Assembly (NCBI GenBank): GCA_016714365.1
Contig: JADJNH010000005.1
Coordinates: 443,501-507,500, forward strand
From: Candidatus Vicinibacter affinis
GTDB taxonomy: Bacteria; Bacteroidota; Bacteroidia; Chitinophagales; Saprospiraceae
Direction: 5' to 3'
Length of the DNA: 64,000 nucleotides
The position numbers and the translations under genes were made by a program. Positions within the stretch are counted from its first letter, which is position 1. The number at the start of each line of letters is the position of its first letter. Below the pieces are notes generated by a model. That model had not been told where the DNA came from, made no database searches, and worked only from the letters and a program-made list of their open reading frames with translations. Below are positions 13,101 through 20,253 of this stretch, piece by piece.

Positions 13101-14220
13101 ATATAGCTTCGGAGATTTGGCCATGAATACCACATACAGTGTTAAACCAGAGCGTAACGATGAACATGCAAATGGAGTAACGACACAGGATATCGTAAAG
13201 ATCCAGAAACACATTCTCGGTCTGGCAGAGATTACAGATCCATATAAATTGCTAGCAGCAGATGTAAATGCAAGTAAAACGATCACTGCATCGGATATGG
13301 CAGAATTGAGGAAATTGATATTGGGAATCAACAGTGAGTTCAAGAATGTGAAGAGCTGGACGTTTGTACCTGCAGACTATGCATTCGCGGATCCAAAATC
13401 ACCATGGGATGCACCAAGAAGTGCTGATCTGATGTTGGATAAGAGTAAGGTGATAGACTTTATCTCAGTAAAAATGGGAGATGTAACAGGAGATTCCAGA
13501 GCAAACGGAGCCCAGAGCAGTCAGAGCAGGACAAGCGGCAAGTTGAGTTTTGAAATCAAAGACCAGGAAGTGATCGCAGGAGAAAGTTACCGGGTGAGCT
13601 TCAAGTCATCAGACTTCAGAAATATTTCCGGATATCAGTTTACGTTGAAGTTTGACGAGAATAGTTTGATGTATGAGGGAATAGAGTCTGGTGTATTGAA
13701 GACTACAGAAGCCAACTTTGGAACAAAGAGGATATCTGAGGGAATGTTGACGACCAGCTGGAATGCCGATAAGGGAATAAGTTATGGTAAGGAGGAAGAA
13801 TTGTTTGTAGTTAACTTCAGAGCGACCAGAAATGGAAAGCTGAGCAGTCTACTTACAATTAACAGCAACCTGACGAGTGCTCAGGCCTACGATGAGAAGG
13901 ACAATGTACTGGAGCCTGTAATGTTTGTAAGGACAGATAAGGGTATCGTAGAGAGCGGAGTATTCGAATTGTATCAAAACGAACCGAACCCATTCAGCAA
14001 AGAGACTGTGGTGAGCTATCGATTACCGGAATCAGGTGCTGTGAAATTGACAGTATACGATGTAACAGGGAAAGTACTTCGGGTGTATGAGATGAAAGGT
14101 CAGAAAGGATTGAATCATCAGCAGATCAGTAAAGGAGACCTGAATGCCACCGGAGTATTGTATTATCAACTGGATGCCGCAGATCATACGGCTACCAGAA
14201 AGATGATTTCAGTAGAGTAA
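4189..14220 (+). CDS. Giant HYR-repeat T9SS surface protein with nested LamG, dockerin-like and cohesin-like domains
   Basis: 3,343 residues. A signal peptide (about 1-31, ending FSQ) is followed by 15 HYR-like repeats of about 81 residues (32 to about 1446), each with the frame TCP..TV.C, SDNC, TRTYRATD.CGN..TC and a VNDQTPP or VFDNTPP linker. Repeat 6 is split by a LamG/concanavalin-like domain (about 466-659). Divergent HYR units follow; unit 17 is interrupted by another beta-rich domain (about 1568-1776). From about 2066 the protein matches the gene ending at 3832. Near the end are a dockerin-like segment (about 2990-3048, loop DVNASKTITASD), a cohesin-like sandwich (about 3117-3247) and a T9SS type A tail (about 3258-3343, NEPNPF). 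It is probably an outer-surface adhesin or matrix protein exported by T9SS; the ligand is unknown. It has its own promoter and a strong terminator. Base composition changes along the gene (see findings). Confidence 0.92.
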   Translation: MKIHFQGHRAVQLCVMVVFLGFFSFKPLFSQITLTCPPNLSVSCTMEIPPTLPFTGTATTTCVPNTVTVTHLSDVISNQTCADRYTLTRTYRATDQCGNVATCQRIITVNDQTPPIVICPPNTTVQCFTDIPLFSVQESDNCNGAMVMVIMTDTTNRTCYNRFTLTRTVRATDSCGNSATCSQVITVNDNNGPTITCPGPLTVSCAAQVPPPDTNLVIVSDGCTGGSITRAFVSDVISGQTCANRYTLTRTYRATDICGNVSTCTQIITVNDQTPPTLTCPGPLTVSCSSDVPPPNISLVTGVSDNCVGTVTVSHISDVISGQTCANRYTLTRTYRATDVCGNTAQCTQIITVNDQTPPTLTCPGPITVSCAPEIPPVNTNSVTGVSDNCPGTVTISHISDVTSGQTCTNRFTVTRTYRATDVCGNTAQCTQIITVNDQTPPVIVCPANTTVSCASLVPVPNVSGPTLLANYPLISNLTDATGTFGPAVLSGNPTPPVPPTFGTPLCQNGIYISNPNGQNVTFPNIGSLNTNNFILNIDFQLNGYGAAPGNPVIMGGNSFRWIGIYVSPSGALGFKHNNSNLVFSSTTVLLNKWYSAKLAYDAGSVTLILDGVSVLTSVVGPLNTGGNLNFTTNDFSNGRAHNGCIRNFSIYNGALVNAFDNCNGIPTITHLGDAISNQTCANRYTITRTYRATDDCGNSATCTQTITVNDVTPPTITCPPNVTTACAGGAPPANFAGGSASDNCGGTPTVTHVGDVYSSAPCQISRTYLATDACGNTATCVQIITLSDAVPPIITCPTTVTVSCANQVPPPLPFGGTVSDNCGGTPTVVHVGDVISGQTCTNRYTITRTYRATDACGNTATCAAIIIVNDQTGPTLTCPTNVTVQCDTDIPLPGASASDNCNGLITVTLISEVRSNVTCTHRFTLTRTYRATDECGNSSQCTQTITVFDNTPPVINCPINLTVQCASNVPLPGATASDNCSGLITVTLISETISNQTCANRFTVTRVYRATDVCGNSSQCTQIITVFDNTPPTLTCPANTTVQCAADVPPVNVNTVTGVSDNCTGTVTVTWVNDVISNQTCANRYTITRTYRATDVCGNSATCAQIITVFDNTPPTLTCPGPLTVSCSRDVPAPNPATVTPTSDNCGGTVTVTWVSDVISNQTCVNRYTLTRTYRATDVCGNSATCTQIITVNDVTAPTITCPPPVTVTCASQVPPANFAGGSSSDNCGGTPTVTFVSDVESNVICVNRKTITRTYRATDECGNSATCTQIITVSDLVPPTITCPGNTTVTCAVFVPPALPFTGSASDNCGGTPTITHVGDVITNQTCRDRYTLTRTYRATDACGNSATCAQIITVFDNVAPSVICPAPVTVQCASAVPPVDVNTVITADLCGNAGLVVTHVGDVISGQTCANRFTVTRTYRSTDVCGNSATCSQIITVFDNTAPVVVCRNVTIFLDANGNATVTPQQLLSSVSDNCTATPAIVLTAVPSTFTCANIGPNNVNLRATDECGNVGTCLAVVTVVDNLPPVIMGCPTKSPVTINLGPGECEASWDAPPFMAMDNCPAGAYFGNRNTTTVCLPPASYWSITGGAASWGVMFDLVNTSGSLLNLQLLGERAFANVPHNIYYTTNPGGHAPVVATPNAWTLCATRTPTSGAQFTTVIDSFRLLTGTRTDTIKRCAPIQTETTVLGCLTMAPGETRGIYIHAPGTGGTNASLFSGCAARPMGDANINTPINGATYTGGQFAAPFINSSFGFGGANWMGVIGYNLANSNRVPLVQTCGAPYGPGCFFPIGCTKLCYRATDASGNVGTCEFEVCVNKYANPTRALACNDDIQISLDDSCRATIYPDMVLEGGPYSCYDDYIVEVRDWKGGPLIDREPNRRGVQINGNDIGRELKITIIDPVTGNSCWGHGRVEDKIAPRMTCPPDVSLSCASSTAPSVAGQPSVYENCGGANIGYHDSEVQGGCPEGYARRITRTWTATDASGNKSVCVQTITVKIGDLFEVTVPANYDNLDQPALECDEKIDRNKNVTPHMADFPECVDGYILDSAFWLANPNAPDQYPNRRLPRVLGWNCIDDVNDPHFGHPSPDPVYYPQHRQWSPNNPLCWGPDRHIMWVGTGRPGGAECSNLTVTYKDIVFDLATPGCDAGPIGCYKVLRQWTVMDWCTSQLGGHNQIIKVIDDEGPQVLYPDSARVNMESWTCTGRWEVPAPWILDNCSNEVHYTVEVDNGTVLGDETAGFVVLDMPEGIYNGYIVATDCCGNITKKRIVLNVIDRVPPQAVCRTATVVSLNGNQSPLTNYARLHAEDLDEGSFDNCQPHVYFKVIRMAELLGTNNGSNSNNVVACQGRNGDDNSILAGNQIYFDDYTDFCCADVGTKVMVVLRVFDVDPGAGPVTPIRMTSTSSVLNGRFSDCMVEVEVQNKAVPTVIAPPNIVVSCWFWFDVTKLTNPNDATFGKVVTSLTDRRKVVTKDLVCYKFCERNDYTGYPGYVQTNAQPKPAPNQACEYYYQYFDTAHWDRKYELTWGFDGYVLSPCGSTPTITVNDLRECGQGVIQRIISTTGPNNINVTAIQTIWVVDCDPFYIDDVACNDPRYTDLLWPNGVCTQTPVTLDGCGADISPDNPQLGRPQVINNADDNCALLSIEYFDEQFNIEPDACFKVLRRWVVIDWCQYDPFIDPDHGRWEALQVIKVRDQNRPVVSCSVGPCEPAKIDSKLGVCVGHISLTASATDNCTPADWLFWEYKIDAFNDGKGVHGGYDFRVGTLTSKQYAAGDTVEYSHNPFADDSHNPFNASGTYPIGIHKIKWFVEDGCGNVGVCESLFEIKDCKAPTPYCLTGVITVPMPSSGCVDIWAKDLDKGSYDNCTSQENLKLYFDNDPTKTSITVCCDDFVNAGQNDELIIDVELWVEDEEGNKDYCKTIIVVQDNQDICPDKGSAKGKISGNIKTETGVETKPVEVSLFHNGSMMRQMMGSPYSFGDLAMNTTYSVKPERNDEHANGVTTQDIVKIQKHILGLAEITDPYKLLAADVNASKTITASDMAELRKLILGINSEFKNVKSWTFVPADYAFADPKSPWDAPRSADLMLDKSKVIDFISVKMGDVTGDSRANGAQSSQSRTSGKLSFEIKDQEVIAGESYRVSFKSSDFRNISGYQFTLKFDENSLMYEGIESGVLKTTEANFGTKRISEGMLTTSWNADKGISYGKEEELFVVNFRATRNGKLSSLLTINSNLTSAQAYDEKDNVLEPVMFVRTDKGIVESGVFELYQNEPNPFSKETVVSYRLPESGAVKLTVYDVTGKVLRVYEMKGQKGLNHQQISKGDLNATGVLYYQLDAADHTATRKMISVE
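4282..8526 (+). repeat. Tandem array of 15 HYR-like coding repeats (about 245 bp each)
   Basis: The repeats are in frame and recognisable by CGNSATC, DVISNQTCANRYT and TRTYRATD. Copies are diverged at DNA level, so this is an old array with possible block duplications: repeats 4-5 share the variant TAQC; repeats 9-10 share SSQC and a shortened N-terminal loop; repeats 9-11 carry the FDN linker. The array is interrupted once, at 5584-6165, by the LamG-like insertion. Confidence 0.85.
5584..6165 (+). other. LamG/concanavalin-like domain nested inside HYR repeat 6
   Basis: About 194 residues. They begin right after CASLVPVPNVSG and end before FDNCNGIPTITH, which are the first and second halves of one HYR unit. 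Features typical of the LamG/laminin-G-like fold: an opening strand with LLANYPL, a central NFILNIDFQLN, KWYSAKLAYDAGSVTLILDG, and a closing GCIRNFSIYNGAL. By family knowledge this fold often binds carbohydrate or protein ligands. Here it would project from the repeat rod as a side domain; that geometry is inference. Confidence 0.7.
10384..14220 (+). repeat. C-terminal module duplicated from/with 2-3832
   Basis: Position 10384 (RLPRVLGW) aligns with position 2 (RIPRILGW), and the two run co-linearly to their stop codons, through FGHPSPD, CWGPD, DNCSNE, ATDCCGN, DWCQYDP, the dockerin-like, cohesin-like and T9SS parts. Protein similarity is high by eye. DNA similarity is clearly lower because codon choice differs: this copy prefers G-ending codons. 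Confidence 0.85.
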
Positions 14221-14242
14221 TATTGACGAAATATTTTTAAAT

Positions 14243-14276
14243 AAAAGGCCTGCAGCAATGCAGGCCTTTTTTTATT
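14243..14276 (+). terminator. Strong intrinsic terminator of the giant gene
   Basis: A perfect 12-bp stem (14243-14254 with 14259-14270) closes a GCAA tetraloop, and the 3' arm runs into a T-run. It lies 22 bases after the stop at 14220. A-rich sequence on the other flank could also let it act on minus-strand transcripts. Confidence 0.85.
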
Positions 14277-14738
14277 TACTTTTAATTGTTGAGCTTTCAG
14301 TTAACTTTTTAAATAAAAAAGTTAATGAATAATTTATTCCCACCTTAGTTAGATACCCGATGTTTATTTCGAGATCGGCAACTTGAAATTGAGATTTAGT
14401 GCCAACAAACCTGAACGTTCGGTATAGCGTTTGCTTTTGAATTTTTTCAGACATAGCGGTTAATTTAACTATGAGGCAGTAGCGAAAAACGCATAATTAA
14501 TCCGAAATAAACTTTGCTATTCTTAAAATATAAGACAATACTAAAATTCGTTTTCCGTATGACCTTTTTTGAAATAAATATTGTCAATGAAGGAATTTAA
14601 AATATCAGATAACTAAAGATTACCACATTTAACTATTCAAGAGTGGTAGCAAAGTATGCTATTTAAATGTGTGAAAATTTTATTTTTTAGACATGTCTAC
14701 AACTCCGGATTAATTACATGTAGCCAGTAAAAAAAAAT
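14277..14738. other. Gap between convergent genes; one weak short ORF
   Basis: No recognised gene. A 60-codon ORF on the minus strand (14454 to 14272, starting MSEKIQKQTLYR) has fairly ordinary codons but no recognised family, and its stop lies inside the terminator. It may be spurious or a relic. The rest is AT-rich and featureless to the eye. Confidence 0.4.
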
Positions 14739-15755
14739 TTATTTTAATTTTAGCTGTTCCTTTTTTGCCTCAACATATTCTGGATTTAATTTTATAGCTT
14801 CATCTAAATCCAATTTTGCTTTAGTCTTTTCATTCATCGCCAAAAAACATTTGGCTCTTTGATAATAAGTTGTTGGTTCACTCGGGTTGAGATTTATAGA
14901 ATGTGTTAAGTATGTTATTGCCTTATCGATAGAGTCTAGACTCTGGTAGTATAAGCCCAAATTGTAATAGCTAAGTTCAAAGTCGGGAAAGGATTTAATA
15001 TTAGATAGATATTGTTGAATAGCTTCTCCTTTTCTATTGAGTGTTTGTAGAGTAAAAGCTTTATTGTGCAAGGTTTCAACATCATTACTGTCTAGGCGAA
15101 TTGCATTGTCATAATATCGAATGGATAATGGATTTTTAAGAATGGACATTACGTCTCCTAGTTGAATCCAAGCTTCGCGCAACTCTGGATCAATATCTGT
15201 TGCTTTTTGATAACTGTTTATAGCTCTGCCAGTGTCTCCTGATTCATAAAATATATGTCCTGCGAGATAGTATCCGTATGCATTTTGTGGATCCATTAAA
15301 AATATCTTGTCTAGAGTAGCCAAACCATTCATATACTGCTTTAGAATAAGTTGAAGTCTGGTTTTTTTTAATAGCGTTTCCAAATTTTCCGGAAAAAGTA
15401 GGATGGCAGTGTCCATAACCGACAATGCATTCTTTGAATCCAAGGCAAGAATGTAAGCATCAGAAAGGAAGTAATAGTATTCAGGATTCTTTGGATTTAA
15501 TTCGATTGCTTTTTTTGCGTCAAGAATTGCTGAGTCAGCATGTTGTGATTCCAGGTACAAGTTGGCCCTCTTAATAAAAAGGCTATCAGAATTTGGATTC
15601 TGATTTATTTGTTGACTGATCCATTGAATCGAGACTTGATCATTGTTATCACCAAGTGGCTGACTTTCCTTATTTTTTTCTCTACAGCCAACTATTTCTA
15701 TTATAGACGCAATGGTTAAGGTGCTTATCAGAATCTGAAATGTTATTTTTCGCAT
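14739..15755 (-). CDS. TPR-repeat lipoprotein
   Basis: 338 residues. The N-terminus is a lipoprotein signal with lipobox IVGC (Cys about 24), so the mature protein should be membrane-anchored in the periplasm or outer membrane. The rest is a run of about eight tetratricopeptide repeats, with signatures such as A.LDAKKAIELNPKNPEYYY, ATDIDPELREAWIQLG and DEAIKLNPEYVEAK. TPR solenoids are protein-binding scaffolds; the partner is unknown. The gene starts 16 bases downstream of the oxidoreductase stop on the same strand, so co-transcription is likely. Confidence 0.85.
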   Translation of the reverse strand: MRKITFQILISTLTIASIIEIVGCREKNKESQPLGDNNDQVSIQWISQQINQNPNSDSLFIKRANLYLESQHADSAILDAKKAIELNPKNPEYYYFLSDAYILALDSKNALSVMDTAILLFPENLETLLKKTRLQLILKQYMNGLATLDKIFLMDPQNAYGYYLAGHIFYESGDTGRAINSYQKATDIDPELREAWIQLGDVMSILKNPLSIRYYDNAIRLDSNDVETLHNKAFTLQTLNRKGEAIQQYLSNIKSFPDFELSYYNLGLYYQSLDSIDKAITYLTHSINLNPSEPTTYYQRAKCFLAMNEKTKAKLDLDEAIKLNPEYVEAKKEQLKLK

Positions 15756-15771
15756 TTTTTCGAACGGTAGT

Positions 15772-17166
15772 TTATAGTTTTATAGGAATAATTTTTTTCT
15801 TCAACCTACTTTTTTCAGCTGCAAATCCCATGATGTGGCTTTCAATAGAATCCTCAATAGTGGAAGTTAAAAGTGATTCATTTTGTGCTGAAACAGCTGC
15901 TACCCAATCATTCATTAATCTGTAATCACCGCCACCATGTCCATGATGTTTATAAACTCCATCTTCTATCAGGGAGTTATCCCAGTCTATAGCCTTTCCA
16001 GTCCTGAAATTGGTATAGGTAAATTTGGACATATCACCCACAATGTCACCCATGCTTCCCATAACCCTGGTTCTACGTCCTCCATAGGACGTGAAAGCTT
16101 CCATGCTAAAATTTGCTGTAATATCATTGTCGAATAAAATTGAGCAAATTATATGATCAGGTTGGTCATTCTCCATTCTGTAGACACACCTTCCATAATT
16201 TGTCGTTTTTAAATATTCCAAAATGGCATTTCCCTGTTCTTCTTTTTTTATGGGTAGGTCAAATACATATGTCCATGATCTTTTATCATAATAGATTTTC
16301 TTAGCCGAATATGGGCAAGAAGATTCCACTTTACATCCATCCATGCATCTATTGGTACTACCTTCCGGAGCATTTGTTTTAGTGAACCATTTTAAGTTTC
16401 CAAAGGCTGCTATATGTTTTGATTTTTTGCCTATAAGCCATCTCATGATGTCTAAATCATGACAGGACTTTGCCAGAATAATGGGAGTGGTTTCTTTTGA
16501 ATTATGCCAGTTACCTCTTACAAATGAGTGCGACATATGGATGTGTTCTATCGGTTCAAAATGCTGAATACTGATCAGTTCTCCGATAGCACCACTGTGA
16601 ATAAGTTCTTTAAGTTTTATAAAGTAAGGCGCATATCTCAATACATGACATATAGCAACGATCCTTTTGGTCATTTTTACCTTATTAAGAATTGCACGAC
16701 ATTCTTTTTCTGACTGAGCCATGGGTTTTTCTAACAAAACATCATAACCCATTTCAAGAGCCTTCATACATGGTTCAAAGTGCAAATGGTCAGGTGTGGT
16801 AATGATAATAGCATCAGCAAATTTTGGTTTTTGGAAGACATGTTCCCAGGTAACAAATCTATTTTCTTCTTTAATTTTGTGCTTGGTCGCATATCGCTCA
16901 TTTCTAATAGGAATTGGTTCTGCTACCCCAATAATTTGAATCTGATCTGGAAAATCAATGGCATAATTTCCATATGTATTCCCTCTTGCTCCGGCACCTA
17001 AGGTGATGGCAGTAATTTTTCTTTCGACTGGTTTGACCGGATACTTGTCAATAGCATCAAACCATGCGTCAACAGTATTTTTCAAATCATTAAAAGGAAA
17101 TGTAATTGAACCTGCGCTGAGTCCAAAAAGCTTTAATAATACTCTCCTACTGTATTGATTTGACAT
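15772..17166 (-). CDS. Gfo/Idh/MocA family oxidoreductase with Tat-type signal
   Basis: 464 residues. The N-terminus carries SRRVLLKLFGLSAG, a twin-arginine-like export signal. An NAD(P)-binding Rossmann domain follows (TLGAGARGNTYGNYA, then the family motif EKPMA), and then the Gfo/Idh/MocA C-terminal domain with a KSCHDLDIMRWL segment where the catalytic His usually lies. A cluster C-x3-C-x5-C (about residues 272-282, before PYSAKKIY) is an added feature that could bind metal. Members of this family oxidise sugars or related polyols using a tightly bound cofactor; the substrate here cannot be read from sequence. It is upstream of the TPR lipoprotein on the same strand. Confidence 0.85.
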   Translation of the reverse strand: MSNQYSRRVLLKLFGLSAGSITFPFNDLKNTVDAWFDAIDKYPVKPVERKITAITLGAGARGNTYGNYAIDFPDQIQIIGVAEPIPIRNERYATKHKIKEENRFVTWEHVFQKPKFADAIIITTPDHLHFEPCMKALEMGYDVLLEKPMAQSEKECRAILNKVKMTKRIVAICHVLRYAPYFIKLKELIHSGAIGELISIQHFEPIEHIHMSHSFVRGNWHNSKETTPIILAKSCHDLDIMRWLIGKKSKHIAAFGNLKWFTKTNAPEGSTNRCMDGCKVESSCPYSAKKIYYDKRSWTYVFDLPIKKEEQGNAILEYLKTTNYGRCVYRMENDQPDHIICSILFDNDITANFSMEAFTSYGGRRTRVMGSMGDIVGDMSKFTYTNFRTGKAIDWDNSLIEDGVYKHHGHGGGDYRLMNDWVAAVSAQNESLLTSTIEDSIESHIMGFAAEKSRLKKKIIPIKL

Positions 17167-17265
17167 ACTTCTTTAGTTTTAGTAAAAGTAAAAATTATAA
17201 ATACAAGAATGCATATTAAATTTTATTTTTTTGGGCTCAATCCTGATTCAACATTTTACAAAAAT

Positions 17266-17311
17266 ACATTAAAAGAAAAGCGGCATTTGGATTTATCCAA
17301 ATGCCGCTTTT
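17266..17311 (-). terminator. Intrinsic terminator of the M16 peptidase gene
   Basis: Arms 17276-17292 and 17295-17311 are complementary (core AAAAGCGGCATTTGGAT). Read on the minus strand, the hairpin is followed by a T-rich run (TTTTCTTTT). It lies 27 bases beyond the stop codon of the minus-strand gene at 17338. Confidence 0.8.
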
Positions 17312-17337
17312 CTCAAGTTTACTTTTTATGATACTTT

Positions 17338-20184
17338 TTATGGCTTTTTAATTTTATTTGCAAAGTCGCCACCTTTAAATAAGCTGATTTTGTCGAGGTT
17401 AATGTGTTTTTTCATTGCCTGATTCAATTCCTCCACCGTTAAAGTAGAAAGTTTTTTATCTAACTCTTCATCAAATGTAAAATTGCGATTTAAAAAGTTA
17501 TATCTGTTCAAGGAGTTTGCCAAACTGTTGTCCTGAGATCTATTGACCTTTCTTGATTGCAGTATTCCGGATTTAGCATCTTCAAGTTCTTTGGCAGTAA
17601 AACCTTCATTAAGCATCTTGCCAATTTCCTCTTTAAATGCTTTTTCTAATTTATCCCTGTTTTCAGGAGCATAAATCGCATAAACCGTAAAATTACCAGA
17701 TTTGTCTAATGCATCCGCAGAAAACATGGAACCAACACCATAGGAAATACCTTCCTTCTGGCGTATCCTTGTTGCCAATCGACTATTCAGAAAGCCGCCT
17801 CCCAGGATGTAATTACCCATGACCATTGCCGCGTATTCCGGGTCACTATCTTTAATTTGAAGATTGCATCCGGCTAAGAAGATTGCATTTGCTTTATCTG
17901 GAGTCTCAATATTAAGTTCCGTTTTGGGAACTTCTATGTATTTGTCTTCGATTCTGGCAAATGGTTTTTTACTGTTCCATTTACCAAAATCTTTATTAAC
18001 CTGAGTTTTGATGGTTGACTCATCAAAATCTCCTACCACAGCCATTGTTGAGTTATTCGCACCGTAAAAATCGGTATGAAATTTTTTCAACTCCTCCAGT
18101 TTAAGAGCCTTGATGGCTTCAATTTCTTCTTCCGGTGTCATCACATATCGTATGTCTCCTTTAGGATATGGATTAAGATGTCTGCTTAGTGCATTACTGG
18201 CCAAAGCTTGTGGATCTGATTTTTGTTCCTCCGTTCCAGCCAATTGTTCGTTTCTCAGTTCTTCAAATTCCTTCTCACTAAAAGCCGGATTTTTTAGCAT
18301 ATCAGCAACGATTTTCATAACAGATGGCAAGTTATCCTTGGTGGTTTGAACAGAGACATTTACTATTCCCCCTGACCCAAAAACATTAACTCTGGCTTTC
18401 AATCTGTCAAATTCATCTTTTAGCTGTTGACGATTCAAGGATTTAGTTCCACGGTCAAGCATGGATGCTGTGAATTGGCTGACTAAAGCCATATTTTTTA
18501 AACTCTTTTCATCACCCATTCGCAGAGTCAATGTAGCATTTACCATATTGCCTTTTGTAGTTTTCGGAAGGAATGCCCATTTAATTGATTTGCTTTCCTG
18601 ACCCCGGTGGGTTCTACTTTCAATATTCATTGGGGAAGGATCAAACTCTTCACCTTGAGCTTTAGGAGGGTCTCCTTTATACCCATTCAGCAGAGCAGCA
18701 ATGTCCGGAGCCTGAGGAATTTCTGCACGATTTGGTTTATCTTCAGGAATAAAGAGACCTACAGTACGGTTAGATGGTTTTAAATAGGTTGCAGCCACCC
18801 TTTGAACATCCTCAACTGTAACTTTTCTAATGTTATCTCTGTAAAGGAATGCGAGACGCCAATCTCCCATACCAATATATTCACTGATTGAGGTTCCTAA
18901 TCTTTCAGTATTTAGAGACAAGAATTCCAAATCTTTCAATTGTTTGTTTTTAGCCCTTTCGACCTCTTCTTTCGAAATTGGGTTACTTCCTAGTTGATCC
19001 AAGGTATTCAAAAGAATATTTTTTGCTTCTTCTAAATTGCTTTCTTTTCTCACCTGTGAATTAAAGTATACAAATCCAGGTTCGTTCAAAGTAGCGCACC
19101 ACCCATAAATCTGTGAGGCCTTTTTAGTTTCAACCAATGCCTTATAAAGCCTTCCGGATGGTTCGATGGTAAGTATGTCAGTAAGAATGTCCATGGCAGC
19201 AGCGTCAGGGTGCGAACCAGGAGGGATGTGGTACATACAAGATGCAACCTGAACATCTCCTACTCTCTTAAGTGTTACCAATCGTTCCCCGTCCTGGACT
19301 GGTTCTTCAGTATAGGTAGGGATTAATTCTCTTTGCGGTCTAGGAATTTTACCAAAATATTCAGTGACCAATTCAACGACTTTCTTTTCGTCTACTTTCC
19401 CCGCAACCATTAATACAGAATTGTCGGGTTGATAGTATTTTTTGTAAAAGCCCTGAAGTCTTTCGATTGGGACTTTTTCAATATCTGATCTTGAACCAAT
19501 AGTAGTATTTCCATAATTATGCCATAGGAAGGCTGTGGACATGACACGTTCCATCAGTACTCCACCGGGATCATTTTCACCAGATTCAAACTCGTTTCTC
19601 ACAACAGACATTTCTTTATCCAAATCCTTTTTGGCAATATAGGAATTAACCATTCGGTCGGCTTCCAGGTCAAGTGCCCATTTTAGATTTTCCTCAGTTG
19701 CAGAAAATGTTTCAAAATAATTAGTTCTGTCGTACCAGGTCGTCCCATTTGGTCTGGCTCCATGACTGGAAAGCTCATTGGGAATGTCCGGGTGATTGGG
19801 AGTACCTTTGAAAACTAAATGCTCCAGTAAGTGAGCCATCCCTGTTTCCCCGTATGCTTCATGCCTGGAGCCTACTTTATAGGTAATGTTGACAGTTATG
19901 GTTTGCTTCGAATTATCTGGAAAAACCAAAAATCGAAAGCCGTTGGGTAGGGAATATTCTGTAATTCCTTCTACTGTTGTCAATTTTGTTGCACTGGGCA
20001 AACTGGTAGTTAAACCAGAGCTATTGGAAACAGCATTTGACAAGTTCGGTTTTGATTCTGTAGGAGCCGGTTTGTTGGTGGCTGCTTCCACAACCTTTTT
20101 ATTCTTTATGCTCATTCCCTTTGACTGGGAGAAGCAGTTGAAAGAAAATAGCAATAATCCAATTAAAATAACCTGTTTTCGCAT
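17338..20184 (-). CDS. M16 family zinc metallopeptidase, two-domain
   Basis: 948 residues with a signal peptide (about 1-20, ending CFSQS), so it is periplasmic or outer-membrane associated. The N-terminal M16 half has the inverted zinc motif HLLEH (about residues 118-122) and the third ligand in LDLEADRM. The second half (from about 520) keeps the M16 fold (for example RQKEGISYGVGSMF, the R..Y substrate-binding segment) but lacks HxxEH, as usual in two-domain M16B enzymes where the C-terminal half is structural. Role by family: degradation of peptides in an enclosed chamber. Monocistronic, with its own terminator. Confidence 0.92.
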   Translation of the reverse strand: MRKQVILIGLLLFSFNCFSQSKGMSIKNKKVVEAATNKPAPTESKPNLSNAVSNSSGLTTSLPSATKLTTVEGITEYSLPNGFRFLVFPDNSKQTITVNITYKVGSRHEAYGETGMAHLLEHLVFKGTPNHPDIPNELSSHGARPNGTTWYDRTNYFETFSATEENLKWALDLEADRMVNSYIAKKDLDKEMSVVRNEFESGENDPGGVLMERVMSTAFLWHNYGNTTIGSRSDIEKVPIERLQGFYKKYYQPDNSVLMVAGKVDEKKVVELVTEYFGKIPRPQRELIPTYTEEPVQDGERLVTLKRVGDVQVASCMYHIPPGSHPDAAAMDILTDILTIEPSGRLYKALVETKKASQIYGWCATLNEPGFVYFNSQVRKESNLEEAKNILLNTLDQLGSNPISKEEVERAKNKQLKDLEFLSLNTERLGTSISEYIGMGDWRLAFLYRDNIRKVTVEDVQRVAATYLKPSNRTVGLFIPEDKPNRAEIPQAPDIAALLNGYKGDPPKAQGEEFDPSPMNIESRTHRGQESKSIKWAFLPKTTKGNMVNATLTLRMGDEKSLKNMALVSQFTASMLDRGTKSLNRQQLKDEFDRLKARVNVFGSGGIVNVSVQTTKDNLPSVMKIVADMLKNPAFSEKEFEELRNEQLAGTEEQKSDPQALASNALSRHLNPYPKGDIRYVMTPEEEIEAIKALKLEELKKFHTDFYGANNSTMAVVGDFDESTIKTQVNKDFGKWNSKKPFARIEDKYIEVPKTELNIETPDKANAIFLAGCNLQIKDSDPEYAAMVMGNYILGGGFLNSRLATRIRQKEGISYGVGSMFSADALDKSGNFTVYAIYAPENRDKLEKAFKEEIGKMLNEGFTAKELEDAKSGILQSRKVNRSQDNSLANSLNRYNFLNRNFTFDEELDKKLSTLTVEELNQAMKKHINLDKISLFKGGDFANKIKKP

Positions 20185-20253
20185 ATAAAATATTAAATTT
20201 AAAATTTACACTAAGATCTAAACGACAAAACTACGAATATGTTCGTAGTTGAT

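Noticed and set aside
14272..14454. 60-codon minus-strand ORF near the terminator
   Set aside because: Its stop lies in the hairpin, there is no family, and the length is near chance for AT-rich DNA. Mentioned in the gap entry only.
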